Shown piece after piece: positions 1-13,481 of a stretch of DNA of 64,000 nt (position 1 is the first letter of the stretch; each line of letters begins with the position of its first letter). The notes under the pieces were generated by a model. The model saw only the letters and a program-made list of their open reading frames with translations. It did not search any database and was not told where the DNA came from. The stretch covers positions 3,302,667 to 3,366,666 of the forward strand of contig JAQJZZ010000011.1 in NCBI GenBank assembly GCA_030077755.1, read 5' to 3'. This DNA comes from Filosporella fistucella (lineage: Eukaryota > Ascomycota > Leotiomycetes > Helotiales). The position numbers and the translations under genes were made by a program.

Positions 1-340
1 TTTAAACGTTTAAAGATTAGGAATATAAGAGTAAAAAAGAGATTAAATAATAAAAATTATAATTTAAAATTTAAAAAAAAAGCAAGAGCTTAATATCTTA
101 TATATAGGAATAAGTATAATAAATATTCTTATTAGGACTTAAGATATAATAATAATATTAACCTCTTAAATAATATTTTTATTAATATTATTAGAGTTTA
201 TAAAAGCTAGAATATTACTTATAATTTCTATAATAGGAAATTTGGAATAAAGTAGCATAGGTTTAAGGATAAATGTCCTATATATCTTTATATAATAATT
301 ATAAGCATAATCCACTTTAATAACTTTAGCAAAATTATAT
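1..340. other. AT-rich sequence, no gene seen
   Basis: Very AT-rich, with stops in all frames and no recognisable motif. It is probably the end of a RIP-degraded element that continues to the left of the window. It does not obviously continue the gypsy fragment found to the right of the second 209-bp LTR. Confidence 0.5.
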
Positions 341-549
341 TATAATAGGGTTGAAGCCCCGTGATTTTAGGTCACGTGTTTTACCAGTAAATAGTTTTTC
401 CGCTCCGGTGCTCACTTTATATATAATATAGCCCAAGTATAACTTAATAATATAATCCTTCTTCTTCTTTTAAATATTACCCCTATTATTTTGGTTATTA
501 TATTATTTATCGTGCATTTAGATAGCACACTTCCTATCCCTTTATATTA
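341..549 (+). repeat. 209-bp LTR, copy 1
   Basis: This copy is a close match, in the same orientation and of the same length, to 23835-24043; most differences are C/T or G/A. Both start TATAAT and end in TA, as expected for TG..CA ends after RIP. Both contain the core GATTTTAGGTCACGTG. No purine tract precedes this copy and a non-coding leader follows it, so it reads best as a 5' LTR or a solo LTR. The flanks (TATAT before copy 1, GCTTA after copy 2) do not match. Confidence 0.75.
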
Positions 550-1036
550 GTAACCTATATAAGGAATAAAAGATAATATATATTTGATCTATATTAATAA
601 GAACGTATTTAAGAGATAAGAGTCGGTTTTATTAATTACAAGTATATTAGTTAATTAAAAAAGCGGTAATAATTAGTTTAGAATTAAAAGTCTAGTAATT
701 AGGAATCTAGGCTATAATATAAGGCCTTAATATAAGGGCAAATTATTATATTAAATTTTAATTATAAAATAGGACTCTCCTATTAATATAGAGCTAAGCC
801 TAGCCAAAATTAGTAACGGTGGAAATGGATAAATGAATAAATATTAAGCGAAAGCGAATATAAGCAAAGCTTGCTAAAATTAAGAGGGAAAAGTTAAAAT
901 GGAATAATAAAAAAGGGAATAAGGAATATGATATGGAAATTGAATTATAGGGATTAATTATATCCGTCTTATAAACCCTTTTAATAATAATTTTATTAAG
1001 TATATAGGTTTTACTTGAGTTTTTGGAATATAGGTT
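550..1036. other. Non-coding leader, no gene seen
   Basis: AT-rich, without a readable frame. It continues after the copia insertion at 6749 and leads to the gypsy gag at about 6870, so it may be the 5' untranslated leader of that element. A primer-binding site cannot be defined because TGG would read TAG after RIP. Confidence 0.4.
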
Positions 1037-1041
1037 ATTAT
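1037..1041. repeat. Target-site duplication ATTAT (left)
   Basis: ATTAT directly precedes the 5' LTR of the copia element and is repeated at 6744-6748 directly after the 3' LTR. A perfect 5-bp duplication fixes both element borders. Confidence 0.85.
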
Positions 1042-1232
1042 TGAGAAAGGTGGCACCTTAAGCACCTGGCCAAGTCGCGTGAGCAATAGGTAGCGCCGGG
1101 GAAACATTATCCCGGCGCCAGGGGTTTAAGTATATTCGCTTTAGATTATTTAACCTATAATTCTTTCTAATAGATTAATTATACCCCCTATATGCTACCT
1201 ATGCTATTGCATTGCTTTCTTACCTATTAATA
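1042..1232 (+). repeat. Copia 5' LTR with GC-rich hairpin
   Basis: 191 bp, matching 6553-6743 apart from C/T and G/A differences. Inside lies a hairpin with perfect arms GCGCCGGG (1093-1100) and CCCGGCGC (1111-1118) around a 10-base loop. It stands out against the AT-rich background and may act in the transcript R region. Confidence 0.88.
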
Positions 1233-2350
1233 GGTTATAAGCCCGGCTATAATTATAGTCGGTAATATATAAGAGGGTTATAAACCGCTTTAACGTCTTA
1301 TAAGTCTATAAGTCTATGACTTTATTATCTTATAGCAAGCAAGGGCTAGGGGGAACCGCCAATATCTTATAAGTTTATAATTATATAATAGAAACGAGGT
1401 GATTAATCCATTAATCGCTTTTAATATCTTATAAGACTATAAGCCTTTTATAAAGCAAGTAAGGATAAGGTGATTTTATAAGACTCCTAATTAGGGGGGA
1501 GCACTCTTATATATATACATATTTTATTCTTTTCCTTTATCATATTCTTTACCTTATTTCTCATTTAATATTACCTTTAAAATAGACCGTACACGCGACG
1601 GTATTAAATGACCTATGCCCGAATTCTCTTAAGAGAATTAGAGGATCTGGTTTAAGGAATTTAAATATTAGATAATTGGCGAGAATATTAATATTATAAT
1701 TACCTATTCGCTCTCTTCTTATGTCACACCTGCTAACTCGACTAAACTAATAAATATAAGCATAAAGGAGGTTATAAGAGGTTTTGCGAAATTGGGTGCG
1801 AATAAGGAAATAGAGATTAATTAAGGGTCTTTAGATTAAAAGCTATACCAAGAGCATTATGCCGCTAATGCCAAAGTGCTATTTATGCTTAATAAATGCA
1901 TTCACGAGTTTAATTAGCAATTTATAAGTAGGTATAGCACTATCAAAGACTAATGGGATATTCTTAAGGCCAAGTATAGCAAGACAAATCTAATAGCAAG
2001 ATGAGAAGATCTATAATAAATTATAGGATTCAAGTTCGGCATTATAGCTAAAAAGGAGATTAATATGACTATTTAATTAGCCTAGGCCTACCTTATATTT
2101 ATAAGGGGGAAAATTGCTATTATAAATCCAAAACTTATAAATACTTTTAATTAGGAAACCTTATTAGAATACCTGCTCGCCGGATTACCCGATTTATTTA
2201 ATATTATTTAATAATCTCTTAAAGGAAATATTATTACGGATATTTATAAAAGGCTCGAGATCCTAGAGAGGAGCGAGAGGAAATATAACCTTGGCTATAA
2301 GACCAAAGTAATATTAAAAAGTATTTACCCGGCATATATTAGTAAAAGAG

Positions 2351-2376
2351 ATTTACCCTACCCGGTAGGGGAAATT
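2351..2376. repeat. Short GC-rich palindrome, copy 1
   Basis: Near-palindrome with TTTACCCTACC on the left and GGTAGGGGAAA on the right. It belongs to a set of seven similar 24-27-bp palindromes found in unrelated elements of this window (see findings). Confidence 0.55.
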
Positions 2377-4420
2377 AAGAAACCTGGATCTAGGAGAGAT
2401 AGAGGGAAGCATTATAACTCTTATAAAGTTTAATGCTACTTTTATAAGCAAGAATATTATAAAAATAAATGCGAGTTACGCTAATATATTTTATTTATAA
2501 TCTCCGACTTTCGTCTCTCTAAGGCTTAAAAGGAGAACTGCTTTATAACTCAATAGCCAGTTAAAGATAATACTAAGAAAAGACTAGCCGCTAACGGCAA
2601 TACCCTAGGCATAAGCTTTATTAGTTCCGGATCCGAATTAGAGATTATTAAATTAGATTTAAATGAGAAAAATGAGGTTTGCTACTTCTCTAAGGATAAG
2701 GCTCCTTATAAGATCCTAAAATCTAACTAATATTCCGATATTAATTATATAATATATATGACTAATAAATTTAACCTATTTAAAGGTGCGCTAATCCAAA
2801 TTAAGAGGCGCGCTATTAAGGTTAAGGAAGGAAGACTATATGCAAATTTTATGGGCTAAGTTAAAATAAGGGTAAATGGCGTCTCATTACTTTTTAAAAA
2901 TATATTTTATATTCCTGGTTTAAGAATTAATCTTCTCTTAAGTTAAAAGCTTTATATAAACTAGAAATGCCTAGGTATTTTTAATAATAAATCCATATAG
3001 TTTATTAGTGAGCTTAAATAAGCTGTCCTATAAGCCAATATTAAAGAGGGACTCTATATTATATCCAAAATTATCCTAAGCATAAAAGGTATAGAGTTAG
3101 CTTTAATTAAGATGCTAAAGGGAATAAACGAGCATAAGGAAACTTTAAATGCTAAAGCACCCGCTCAGGCTCCCTTAAATAGTGGTTATTACCATATTAT
3201 ATTTATAATTAATAATAAGGATATTCATATGCATGACGATAGTGAGTATGGAATAAAGCCGCTAACTCGAAATAAGAACCTTATAAGATATAAATTCATG
3301 CACTAACGATTTGCGCATTTAGGACTTAAAAAGTTATAGAACCTATATAAAGTTATAATTATAAAGCGCCCTATTATAATCCTAACGGATAGAGAAATGT
3401 GCTGAGTTTATAAGATCACGAAGCTAAGAAACCGAATAAGCAAAGCGCTCTCTCCATAAAAGGAATTATTATTAGCTCTCATTTTAATAAATATAGCTAG
3501 CCCATTCTTGCCTTTAATCCGCGGTAATAGAATATTTGCTTAAGTCATAAATAATGCCACGAGGAAAACATAATCCTTTATTAATAAAACCAAGTCCGGC
3601 TTAATAACCCAGATCTAAAGATAAAAAGCGACTAAGGAGAGCCGTACTTAGCTTAAGCTCGGGGCTATTAGGTCTAATAACGCTATAGAGATTTGAGAGC
3701 TCCTAGATAAATGATTAAAGGAAGGGGTAATTAAAGAGTTTACCATATTATATATTAAATTACACTAAAACGGTATAGCTAAAAAAAGCATTTAGTAAGC
3801 AGAGACCGATGCTAGGTTTATAATAAAGGACGCCGACCTTCCTCTTAAATTCTAGAATTAGGCAATTAAAGCCAACACGTATATTAAAAACCGAATATCC
3901 GGTAGCCCTATAATTGATAAAGTTAATATATCGCCCGAGGAGGCATATATAGGCGAACGGCCTAGCATTAACCATATCCGGGTATTTGGGTCTATCTATT
4001 ACTCTTATATAAGCCCCAAGTCTATGCCTATAGGTATTATAAGCAAGAAGTTACTTAATATAAGGTCCGAGTATATCTTTATCGGATATAATAATAAAAT
4101 AACCAAATAGCTAAACATATACCAACCCGACCTAAGATATATAATTATATCCTCTGTTATTAAAGTAAATAAATTTAAGTAAGGCGGGTCTCTTAACCTT
4201 TAAATTCGTGGCCCAAATGCATAAGGCATGCTAATATATTAATTTATTTCTTAAGAAACCCGGTTTAACCTATTAGTAAGAAGAGCTATAAAAAGACCGC
4301 GAAAATAAGAAGATATTATTATTATAAATAAAATTCTAGAGGTAAAGAATAATTTTAGGATTAAGATCCTATTATTAAAGTCGCCTATATTATTAAAGCC
4401 ATTTATACCTATTATTAAAG

Positions 4421-4447
4421 ATTTACCCCGCCTAATGGGGCAAACCA
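4421..4447. repeat. Short GC-rich palindrome, copy 2
   Basis: TTTACCCCGCC followed by TAA and TGGGGCAAA, in the copia pol between integrase and reverse transcriptase. Same arms as the copies at 2351 and 7651. Confidence 0.5.
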
Positions 4448-6552
4448 ATTTTAAACCACCTAATAAAGGGGTAGCGATCGATGCTAACCCTATTAGCCTT
4501 AATATTAAAAGGAATAAGCAGCCAACTATTAAGGACGAACTTAGCGTAAAGACTCTAAGGGAGCCTAGCATAAGGGAGTCTAACCTGGATAAAGATATGG
4601 CAGACTCATTTGCTCTAGCCAGCCCGCTTTATAGTGCTAAACGCCAAGGGCAGGAAATGTATAATACTAGAGCTGCTAAACGGCTTAAAGCATTCTTGGC
4701 CAAATAAGAAGAAGAGATCCATGCGCTTATAGCTTAATATATTTATAATTTAGAGATTAAAGCTGAGATTATAGCATATATCGCTATAAAGGGAGATATT
4801 AATATAACCATCCCGATAACCTATAAAAATGCTATTAATTACTTAGTCCACGGAGCTTCTTAAAAGGCTATAATTAAAGAGGAAATCAATTCGCTAGCTG
4901 CCAATAATACTTGGCATAAGGAATCGGCCCCGAAAGGTGCTAATCTAGTCTTAATTAAATGGGTATTTATTAGAAAGACCGATATTAATAATAATATTAA
5001 ACGATTTAAAGCTCATTTAATAGCTCGCGGATTCTCGTAAATCCATAATAAAGACTATAATTAGACGTTCGCTCCCATTATGCAAATAGATATGCTTTAA
5101 ATATTCCTTGCTATGGTTGCTGCTTAGAACCTTAAGTGCCGATAATATAATATAAAGAACGCATTTATAGAGTCCTCCTTAAAGGAGAGAATTTACTTAT
5201 CCCCACCTAAGGGGGTCTATATTACTCCTGGCTTATAGTTTCGAGTTTTATGGAGTCTTTATGGGCTAAAGCAATCTGCTCGTGACTAGAACTCGCTTTA
5301 TAAGTCTAAATTAAAACGCCTTGGATTTAAGCAAAGTCTCATTAACCCATGCTTATTCACGTATAGGGAAAAGGGTATAATATTGCTAATATATATTAAT
5401 AATATCGCTATTACTATAATTAACGTTATTACTCTTAATTAGTTTTATAACAATTTCCGCTAGCGATTTAATATTAAGGACCTAAGGGAGATTTCTAAGC
5501 TCCTTAGAATGCGCATTATTAGAAATCAAAGTTAAAGGGAATTATTTATTAATTAAGAGCATTACCTTAAAAAGGTTTTAAATAGGATGAGACTACTATT
5601 ATAATTATCCTTAATATGTAAGCCAAGAACCACTCCTATTTTTAGGAAATATAAAAAGCTTAAACCTATTAAGGATAATAAGGAAAGAATAAATATAAGC
5701 AAGTATTAGCGAGATATTGGAAGCATTATATATGCTATAATTTATTCTCGCCCTAATATCGCTTTCCATATCGGATAGCTTAGCCAATAGCTTTATAACC
5801 CTATTATTAGGCACCAAAGTGTAATAAAGGAATTGGGCAAATATCTTTAATCCACGATTAAGCAAAAAATAAGATATGGACTAGCAAAGCATAAACTCGG
5901 CTTAATTAACCAGAAGCACGGCCAAATACCTGAGTTAAATAAGCTCTCATTATACTCGGACGCTAATTAGGCTAATATGAGGGACCGAAAGAGCATATTA
6001 GGCTATGTGGCAATATTATATAACGGGCCTATAGCCTATGGTAATAAGAAGTAACGTATAATATTAATGTTAAGCTATGAATTAGAATATATCGGAATGT
6101 CTACCTGCTATAAGCAGGGCCAATGAATAACATAAATCCTAAGAGATATTAAATGCTCCGAATATATTAGCGATAATGCAAACGCTATTAAAATGCGAGC
6201 CAATAATTAAGGGGCTATTATATTATATAAGAACCCACACTTGCATGAGAGATTAAAGCATATAAATATATATTACCACTATATTAGGAACCTTAAGGAG
6301 CAATTAAGAATTAAGATTATATATGTGCTAATACTTAATATAATAGCTAATAGGTTTATTAAGCCATTAAAACATATAATATTCAATAAGTTTAAAGATA
6401 TGCTTAGAGTGGTTAACCCATTTAAAATTAAGAAAAGTAGTGGGAGCTATTAATTAAATAGGTTATAATTTGAGTAAGAGCTATCCTTGGAACTAGTAGA
6501 GATCGGTTTAATTAAAAGGTAATTGGCCGGTATTAGAATTGAGTAGGAGTAT

Positions 6553-6743
6553 TAAGAAAGGTGGCACCTTAAGCACCTGGCCAAGTCGCGTAAATAATAG
6601 ATAGCGCCGGGGAAATATTATCCCGGCGCCGGGGGTTTAAGTATATTTGCTTTAGATTATTTAACCTATAATTCTTTTTAATAGATTAATTATACCCCTT
6701 ATATATTACCTATGCTATTGCATTGCTTCCTTACCTATTAATA
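6553..6743 (+). repeat. Copia 3' LTR
   Basis: 191 bp, the counterpart of 1042-1232. It is followed by the ATTAT target duplication at 6744-6748. About 100 bp of non-coding sequence separates the end of pol from this LTR. Confidence 0.88.
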
Positions 6744-6748
6744 ATTAT
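6744..6748. repeat. Target-site duplication ATTAT (right)
   Basis: Matches 1037-1041 exactly and closes the copia insertion. Confidence 0.85.
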
Positions 6749-7650
6749 TAAATTTATGATTTTTAATATTATTAATAAGCTTTTTAAATGAATTAAAATT
6801 TCTTTTTAAGGAAGAACCGGATATAATATAGGATTAAATTACTTAGATAATAGCTATAATATTTATAAGGGTAATGCCTACCATACCCCTTTTATATAAT
6901 CCTAAGGCTTTATACTTTAAAGGGTATAATATTATAGAATTCCTAAAGAGGTTTAAAGATTAGGCTAAAGATATTAAATAAGATAAAAAAAGAAAGATTA
7001 AACGGCTATTAAGATATTATGCCATGGCTATAGGCTAATATATTAAAACGTTATAGGAATGGGTTAATTAAAACTAGAGTGCATTAATTAAAGCACTTAT
7101 AATAAAATATAAGGATTATAACGCTATTTAGCAAATAAATTCTCGCGCTTTCCTAAAGGCTTTAAAGGATAAAAAGCGCAGTAATAAGGCTAAGACGCGT
7201 GCCTATATTTAATAATTCACGGCTATATTATTTATATTAAAAAAGAAGGGTTAAATCAAGGATTATATAAGGGGAATATAGTTTTTAAATGGTTTTCCTT
7301 AAGAAATTTGGAATAAGGTTATTTAAAAAAATAAAATTAATATTAAGCTTCCCTTTATAATAATATATATTAATATAATTAAGACTATTATTGAGATTTT
7401 AATAAATAATAAGACGGTTTAAGAATTTGATTCCAATGCTTAAGGGCGCGAGAATTTAAGTTAATTGATGGATTAATTCGGAAATACGGCTTAAATATTA
7501 AGGGAAAAGTAATTTATGATTCCTATTATAGACCCGCGAGCTTAAGCAATCTCCAAAAAAATAATTAAGGATCTAATTAAGGCTTTTCAATCTCTAGCTA
7601 TATTTGCTAAAGCGATTATAAATATAGGGATAGGAGGCTAACGGGTTCGG

Positions 7651-7674
7651 TTTACCCCGCCTAGCGGGGAAAAT
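7651..7674. repeat. Short GC-rich palindrome, copy 3
   Basis: TTTACCCCGC-CTA-GCGGGGAAAA: the arms are complementary except at one position. It lies inside the gypsy gag and reads in frame as RFTPPSGEN. Confidence 0.6.
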
Positions 7675-9102
7675 CATAGTGCCTATCTAATTAATATTAT
7701 AGGCAAAGTTAATACTTTGGCTCCGCCTTAAGGACCAATATCTAATATAGGTGCCTTTATTAAAAAAGCGTATTATCCTCAAATAACGCGCTATTATTAT
7801 TACTTAAAAGAGGGTTATTTTAAATAATAATATCCCGATTTTAGGATTAATTATAAATGAGGCCTTATCCATAAAACCGCTAAAGGAAGAATGCTTTTAA
7901 GGAAATCAGGTAAAAGAAAAAGGTCCGCTTATATTCCTAAAGGGGAAAAAGGAAAGAATATTATTTATTATTTTTAAAAATAAGCATTACCTTAGCTTAC
8001 GCTAATCCGGCATATAAATATGGGTGGAATATTTAGCACTATTATTTAAATAAATAAATTAAATAATAAAAAGATTAGGGAAATTATTAATTTAAGGATC
8101 TTTATTATAGCTACCGTGCTTTAAGGAGGGAAAAGGGCCGCGGAAGAGGAAAGATAGGAGAATCTAAGGCGCGTATTAAAGGAAAGGATTAATAGGGAAA
8201 GAAAAATGGCTATTTTAAAGATCTTTAGGGCCGGGAATTAAAGGAAGGCAACCGCGGAAGATAAGGTAATTAAAAGTGGCGAAGTAAAGGAAATAAATAT
8301 TAATAAAGAGTAAATTAAAGCTTTAAAGAAAATGGGACTAAGAGTAGCTCAAAGAATTAAGCGGTATCTAAATATATTAAAGCGCTTTATTAATCCTTTA
8401 AAACTTATAAATAAGATTTTAGATAATAAGCTTAAAGGGATTATTAAAAAGGAGGTTCTAGCCTATTTAAATATGCTATAAAAGATATTATTTAAGAATA
8501 TAGCTATTATTATGCTAACGTATATAAAGGGAAAAGCGGAGGATAATAAGGTTTAAGTGAATTTAGCGGTAATAAAGGAGACTAAACCACCTTTTATTAT
8601 ATTTTAGTCCAAAGCTCCGGGTAAAGATTAAAGGGATTAAGAGGCTAGCGCTACTTAATTATAGGGCCGAAGCGGATATTATAAATATTAAGCTAATTAA
8701 GCAGGCTAGCTTAGGAATTAAACCTAACCCTCAATTTAGGATAATTAATTATAATGGTAAAAAGAAAAGGTTTATTAGGATTTATAAAAACGTTATTATT
8801 AAAATTAGGAGCATAAAAGTAATAATAAATTTCTTTATTATAAATAACCTATAAAATGAGATTATATTAAGGTAGCTATTTATTATTACTAGCCTACTTT
8901 CCTTTTTATATAGGGACGGCTTTTAATTTATAACGGTTATTAATAATAAGAGGACGAAGCAAGCTATAGCTTGCGTTACTAATATAGCTAATTCCCGTTA
9001 AGGGAAAGCTGCTATTTAGGGAAACTTATAGCCAGGTTAAAGGCGGTGCAGCTGCCCGGTAAGCCTAGCACTAAGGTTAATAAGGAAGGGATATTAGCTT
9101 TA

Positions 9103-9128
9103 AATTTCACCTTACCCGGCGGATTAAA
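9103..9128. repeat. Short GC-rich palindrome, copy 4
   Basis: TTTCACCTTACCCGGCGGATTAAA, a degenerate version. It falls between protease and reverse transcriptase of the plus-strand gypsy and reads NFTLPGGLN in one frame. Confidence 0.4.
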
Positions 9129-12100
9129 TAATAATATTCGGGAATAAAAAGGAATAAAAGTTTTTTTTATAAATATAAAAGATATTAGGGGCGATATTAC
9201 TTATTTAAGAGCAATTAATTTTATATCTTTACTTTAAGCAAAGCATTTCTTTCTTATTATTAGCATTTTTAATGCATATAAAAATAAGGCTAATAAAGTT
9301 ATGCCTATAAAAAAAGGTGTTTTTAATAGGTTAATGCCCGGTAAAAACCCAAATTAAAAATAAAAGAAGCTAGAAATAAAATAAGTAAAAGGGCTAGTAA
9401 AGCTAAGGAATAAATGGGATATATGATTAATCCCTAAGTTTTTAAATATAAAAAGGGGAAATAGGTTAATAAAAGAGAAAATTAAGAAGTTAATTATAAG
9501 AGACGGGCTATAAGAAAGAAAAAGGGAGATATTGCTAAAACTATTATTTAAAAGGGAAAAGGCTATTATATTTGAGTTTTTAGAGTACGGACGGATTAAT
9601 AAGGATATCATTCCGTTATAAGAGATATAAACGGTATTATATAAAGCCTAGCAAAGCCCCGGATTTGCTATGCCGCGACATTTAGCAAGGGAAATTAATG
9701 AAATAATTAATAAGCGACTCAAGGCCGGTATATTAGAATTTTGCTATAGACCTTATTGGAACCAGTGGTTTACTATAAAGAAAAAGAATAAAAAGCATAA
9801 ATTAATTAATACGGCTATAAAATATAATGCTATTATTATTCGGGACGCTAATTTACCGCCGGATATAAATAAAATCTTAAAAGAATTTGTTAAATACTAA
9901 ATTATATTATTTATTAATTTTTACTTTAAATATAATTAGATTTCTTTATACCCGAATAATAGGGATATAACTGCGTTTATAATATCTCGAGGGCTAATTA
10001 AATATATAACTTTGGTATAAGGTGTTATGAATTCCATTACTCAATTTATAAGGGCAAGAAAGGCAATCTTAAAAGATTATATTCCTAAATATTATAAAAT
10101 CTTTATAGATAATATTCCCATTCTCGGTCCACGTATAAGGTATAATGAGGAGGAAGCTATTCCTAAGATTTAAAAGTTTATTTTAAAATACTTAATTAAT
10201 TTAAACCAAGTTTTGGCAAATATTAAGAGGATAAGAGCTATAATTGGGCCAAAATCATAATTCGGAATAAATGGGATCAAGCTAGTCGGATATATATATT
10301 ATATATAAGGACGCTCGCTAAATAGTAAAAAGGTACTAAAAATTATTAATTAGAAAAAGTGCTCTTTAATAATAGAGGTTTGGGCGTTTATTAGGGTTTA
10401 TATCTATTATTGGATATAGATTAAGAATTTTGCAATTATAGCGGTATTGCTCTATTAACTACTTTATAAGGGGGTAAAATTTAAATAAATAAACGAGCAT
10501 AATCTTATTATAGATTTATTAAAACTAGCTCTAACTTTGGCACCGGCACTTATGCGATTGAATATATCCTTAAGCGCTAGCTTAATTATTTTGGTAATAA
10601 ATACTAGTCTTTACGGGTAAGGAATAGTTTTAATATAGCTGGATATTAATAAGAAAAGGCACCCGGTCTGGTATAATAGCGGATAATAGTTATAGGCCGA
10701 GCAAAATTATAACGCGATAAAAAGAAAATATAAAGGGATTTTAAAGGCTCTTAAAAAGATCCGAAAATATCTTTATAAGGTGCACTTCCTATTAAAAACT
10801 AATATAGCTATCCTAGTAACTTAATTAAATTCTATTATATCCGATTTATCAGGAGCATTAGTGACTCATTAAATAATATAAATCCGGCTATTTAATTTTA
10901 AGGTTAAGCATATGCCTAAGAAAAAATATACCGCTATAAATAGGCTATCTCGGCGACTAGTAATAAAAGAGGAATTAAGACTAAAAGCTTAAGAGGAAGA
11001 TATTAATAATTTTATTAATGCTCACATAAATTCTTATTATATTATCCTATACCGTGAGGTTAAAATTAGACCTACTTAAGCATTTTTATTAAAAGGGGAC
11101 TAAAGTCTCGACTTAAGGCTAATAGCTAAATTTTTAATAATATTTAAGAGGCCTTTATAAGTTGCAAAATCCGATTTTAGATAATTTAAAACACGAGCGC
11201 TTAATTATAAGGTTAAGAGAAGGGTGCTATTCCAAAGGGCGAATAAGGGTCTGCTAAAAAAAAGAGTAATTAACTTAGAAGCTAAAAGAGAAGCAATTCT
11301 TTAAGCACTCTATAATAAAACCGGGTATAAAGAAAGAGAAAGCACTTATTAAAAGGTAGCTAAGAAATATTTTTAGGACTCTTATTATAAAGATATAAAG
11401 GCGTTTATCTTAGGTTATAATAGGTGCTAATTATAAAATAATATTTAATAAGAGGAATCTTTATATTTAATTTGGTCTAGTGCCTTTTGATTAAAAGTAG
11501 GTTTAAATATTATTTATATGCCGGAATATAGAGGAAAGAAATACTTGGTCCTAGCACGATATAATCTCTTAAGCTAGGTTAAAGGACGTGTATTAAGTAT
11601 AGCAACCTTGGAATTAATAGCTAATTTTATATAAGAAGATATGATTTGCCAATATAGGGTATTTAAGAAGCTAAGTATTAATAAGGGACTAGAAAATAAA
11701 GGCCTAATTAAGAAATTAATATATAAGTATAATATTTAACGCGTTATTATCTTTGCTTATTATGCTATTATAAATGAAATAATAAAAAGAGGATATAAGC
11801 CAATTATTAAAGCCTTAGCCAAAATGACGGATAGAGGAAAGGAAAAGTGAGTGGATAATTTATATGTTATGCTATTAGCGGATAAAGCGATGATAAAGAT
11901 AATAATTAGGTTCTCGCCCTTTTACTTAAACTATAGATTAAAAGCGGTATTGCCTATAAAAACACGGATCCCCACATAGAGAATTTTAAATTAGAAAAGT
12001 ATTTAAAGCATAATAAAGCTATTAGCAATTAGGGCTAAGCAAATTTAGCTAAGGGATAAGGATTTAAAAGAAGCTGCGGCAAAATAGAAAAGAATGCGCA

Positions 12101-12641
12101 TTGCTAATAAGGACCAATTTAATGGATTTAAATAAATTCAAATCCAGGAAATAAAAAGGGGAGACATTATTTTGCTATATAATATGTTATAAAAGATAAA
12201 TATATCCTTGAGATTAAAGCTTAAATATAAGTAGCTAGGTCCGTTTAAGATTAGTAAAATGGTTACCAATAAAGGAATATATTTTTTAAAAGAAATAAAT
12301 GGGATAAGGTTATATAGGATATATGCTAATAATAAAATAAAAGTCTTTAAGCAAAGGCAAGGTATTTAAGACCCCATAATAGTTAAAGACGAAGCAAAAG
12401 CAAGTAGCGGAAATAATAATAATAAAGAAATAGAGTAGGAAAGGGGAAATGATAAAGAAATTATAAAAATTCCACTAGAGGAATAAAGGGAGCTAAATCT
12501 ATTAATTAAAGGAATGGAGAGAAGGGAGGCAGAAATGAGAAGATAAGAAGCTTATCGAGTAGCGATATTAGCTAAGTGGAATTTTAGGGTTATCTTAAAT
12601 AATAATAATTAATATATAATAGGTGGATTTAGTAATAAGAA

Positions 12642-12668
12642 ATTTTATCCCGCCCGGCGGAATAAATT
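12642..12668. repeat. Short GC-rich palindrome, copy 5
   Basis: Core TATCCCGCCCGGCGGAATAA, downstream of the gypsy pol and just before an internal purine tract. It reads NFIPPGGIN in one frame, like copy 4. Confidence 0.45.
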
Positions 12669-12710
12669 ATAATACGCCTAAAAATAGCTTACGCAAAAGT
12701 TTTATTTATA

Positions 12711-12730
12711 AAAAAAGGGAGGGGAGAAAA
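12711..12730 (+). other. Purine tract (possible polypurine tract)
   Basis: AAAAAAAGGGAGGGGAGAAAA-like tract about 340 bp after the end of the plus-strand gypsy pol. It could prime plus-strand DNA synthesis, either as the terminal tract of a gypsy whose 3' LTR is not recognised or as a central tract of a larger element. Confidence 0.4.
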
Positions 12731-13122
12731 TTAATATTTAATTTTATTTCATTTCTCTATTTTATTATATTTACTATTTATCCTGCTTAGGTATTTATTT
12801 TATTTACGCTTTTTTTTATCTGGCTCTCAAGAAAGCGTACCACTTTAAAAGGAAAAGACTCATATTTAAGACTCGCTTGCCTCTTTATTATTCTTAAATT
12901 CACTATTAGCCTCCTCATTTAGGTTATAGGCGGCTAAGGATACGCGATTGGCGAGACTTTTCTTAATTGCGATTTATTTAAATAATTTAAATAAAATAAG
13001 GGCAGGTTTTTTAGCTTTCTTTAGGGTTAATTTAGGCTCAATTTTAGGGTATAGAAATAGTAAAGTTTTCTTAGATTTAATTCGTTTAGCAAGAGCGGTA
13101 GGAGGAGAATTAGTAGGAGGAG

Positions 13123-13127
13123 AGCTA
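13123..13127. repeat. Target-site duplication AGCTA (left)
   Basis: AGCTA before the left LTR, repeated exactly at 19600-19604 after the right LTR. Confidence 0.88.
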
Positions 13128-13481
13128 TATAACGGTTGCTATATAGGCCAATGCTCATATAATAATTCTAGGTAAGGGATAGGTATATTATAAAGACGTT
13201 TTAATTACAATATTACTAAGTATAAAGAATATTATTTAAAGTTAAGCACAAAGCTCCTATTTAATAGCAAAAGTGCTAGTCTTATATAAAACCTTTATTC
13301 TTAATTAAATCCCAGGATCCCCTAGGGCTAGATCCGTGGATCCCCCTTTATTATCTCGCTTATAAGGATCCAGGGATCCATTATGTGACCTTTCCCTGTG
13401 ACTTTCCCCACGCGGTTCTTAAAATTATTAAAAATGGCATATTCTTGGTTTTATTCTCGTGATAAGCCCATGACCATAATA
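13128..13481 (-). repeat. Gypsy LTR (left, 3' LTR of the minus-strand element)
   Basis: 354 bp, same length as 19246-19599 and colinear with it. It shows more C-to-T and G-to-A changes than the right copy, for example ATTATGTGACC against ATCACGTGACC. Confidence 0.9.

Larger units (their letters stand above)
1790..6452 (+). pseudogene. Copia gag-pol, RIP-degraded
   Basis: Translation in shifting plus frames shows a gag-like stretch and then a zinc knuckle at 2434-2472 read as C-Y-F-Y...Y...C, where two Cys/His codons (TGT, CAT) have become TAT. A GAG-pre-integrase-like stretch follows near 3300. The reverse transcriptase runs from about 4880 to 5480, and its YVDD box reads Y-I-N-N at 5392-5403 (both Asp to Asn). 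The RNase H tail is at about 5935-6452 and ends in KKSSGSY after a segment of the usual copia form (ANRFIKPL). Dozens of TAA/TAG codons sit where Gln is expected. The order and motifs identify the family firmly; the exact start is unknown. Confidence 0.88.
1042..6743 (+). mobile_element. Complete RIP-inactivated Ty1/copia retrotransposon
   Basis: A 5702-bp element with 191-bp LTRs at each end, an ATTAT target duplication and one degraded gag-pol in the order gag, zinc knuckle, integrase, reverse transcriptase, RNase H. This order (integrase before RT) is that of Ty1/copia. The 5' LTR begins TGAGAAAGG and the 3' LTR TAAGAAAGG, a G-to-A change typical of RIP. It is inserted in the leader of older gypsy-like sequence. 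No intact frame remains, so it is not autonomous. Confidence 0.9.
6860..12370 (+). pseudogene. Ty3/gypsy gag-pol (plus strand), RIP-degraded
   Basis: The gag runs from about 6870, with a segment near 7000 of the form RLLRYY...IG.YIKTL that is common in fungal gypsy gag. A retropepsin-like stretch follows at about 8651-8690 (AEADIIN, with the catalytic Asp codon read as Asn). The reverse transcriptase spans about 9600-10250. Its best open piece is 9670-9900 (76 aa), and the catalytic box F-I-D-N at 10102-10113 is the YVDD motif with the second Asp changed to Asn. RNase H and integrase follow to about 12370. Stops are nearly all Gln-type TAA/TAG. I cannot define dedicated LTRs for it other than the 209-bp pair. 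Confidence 0.8.
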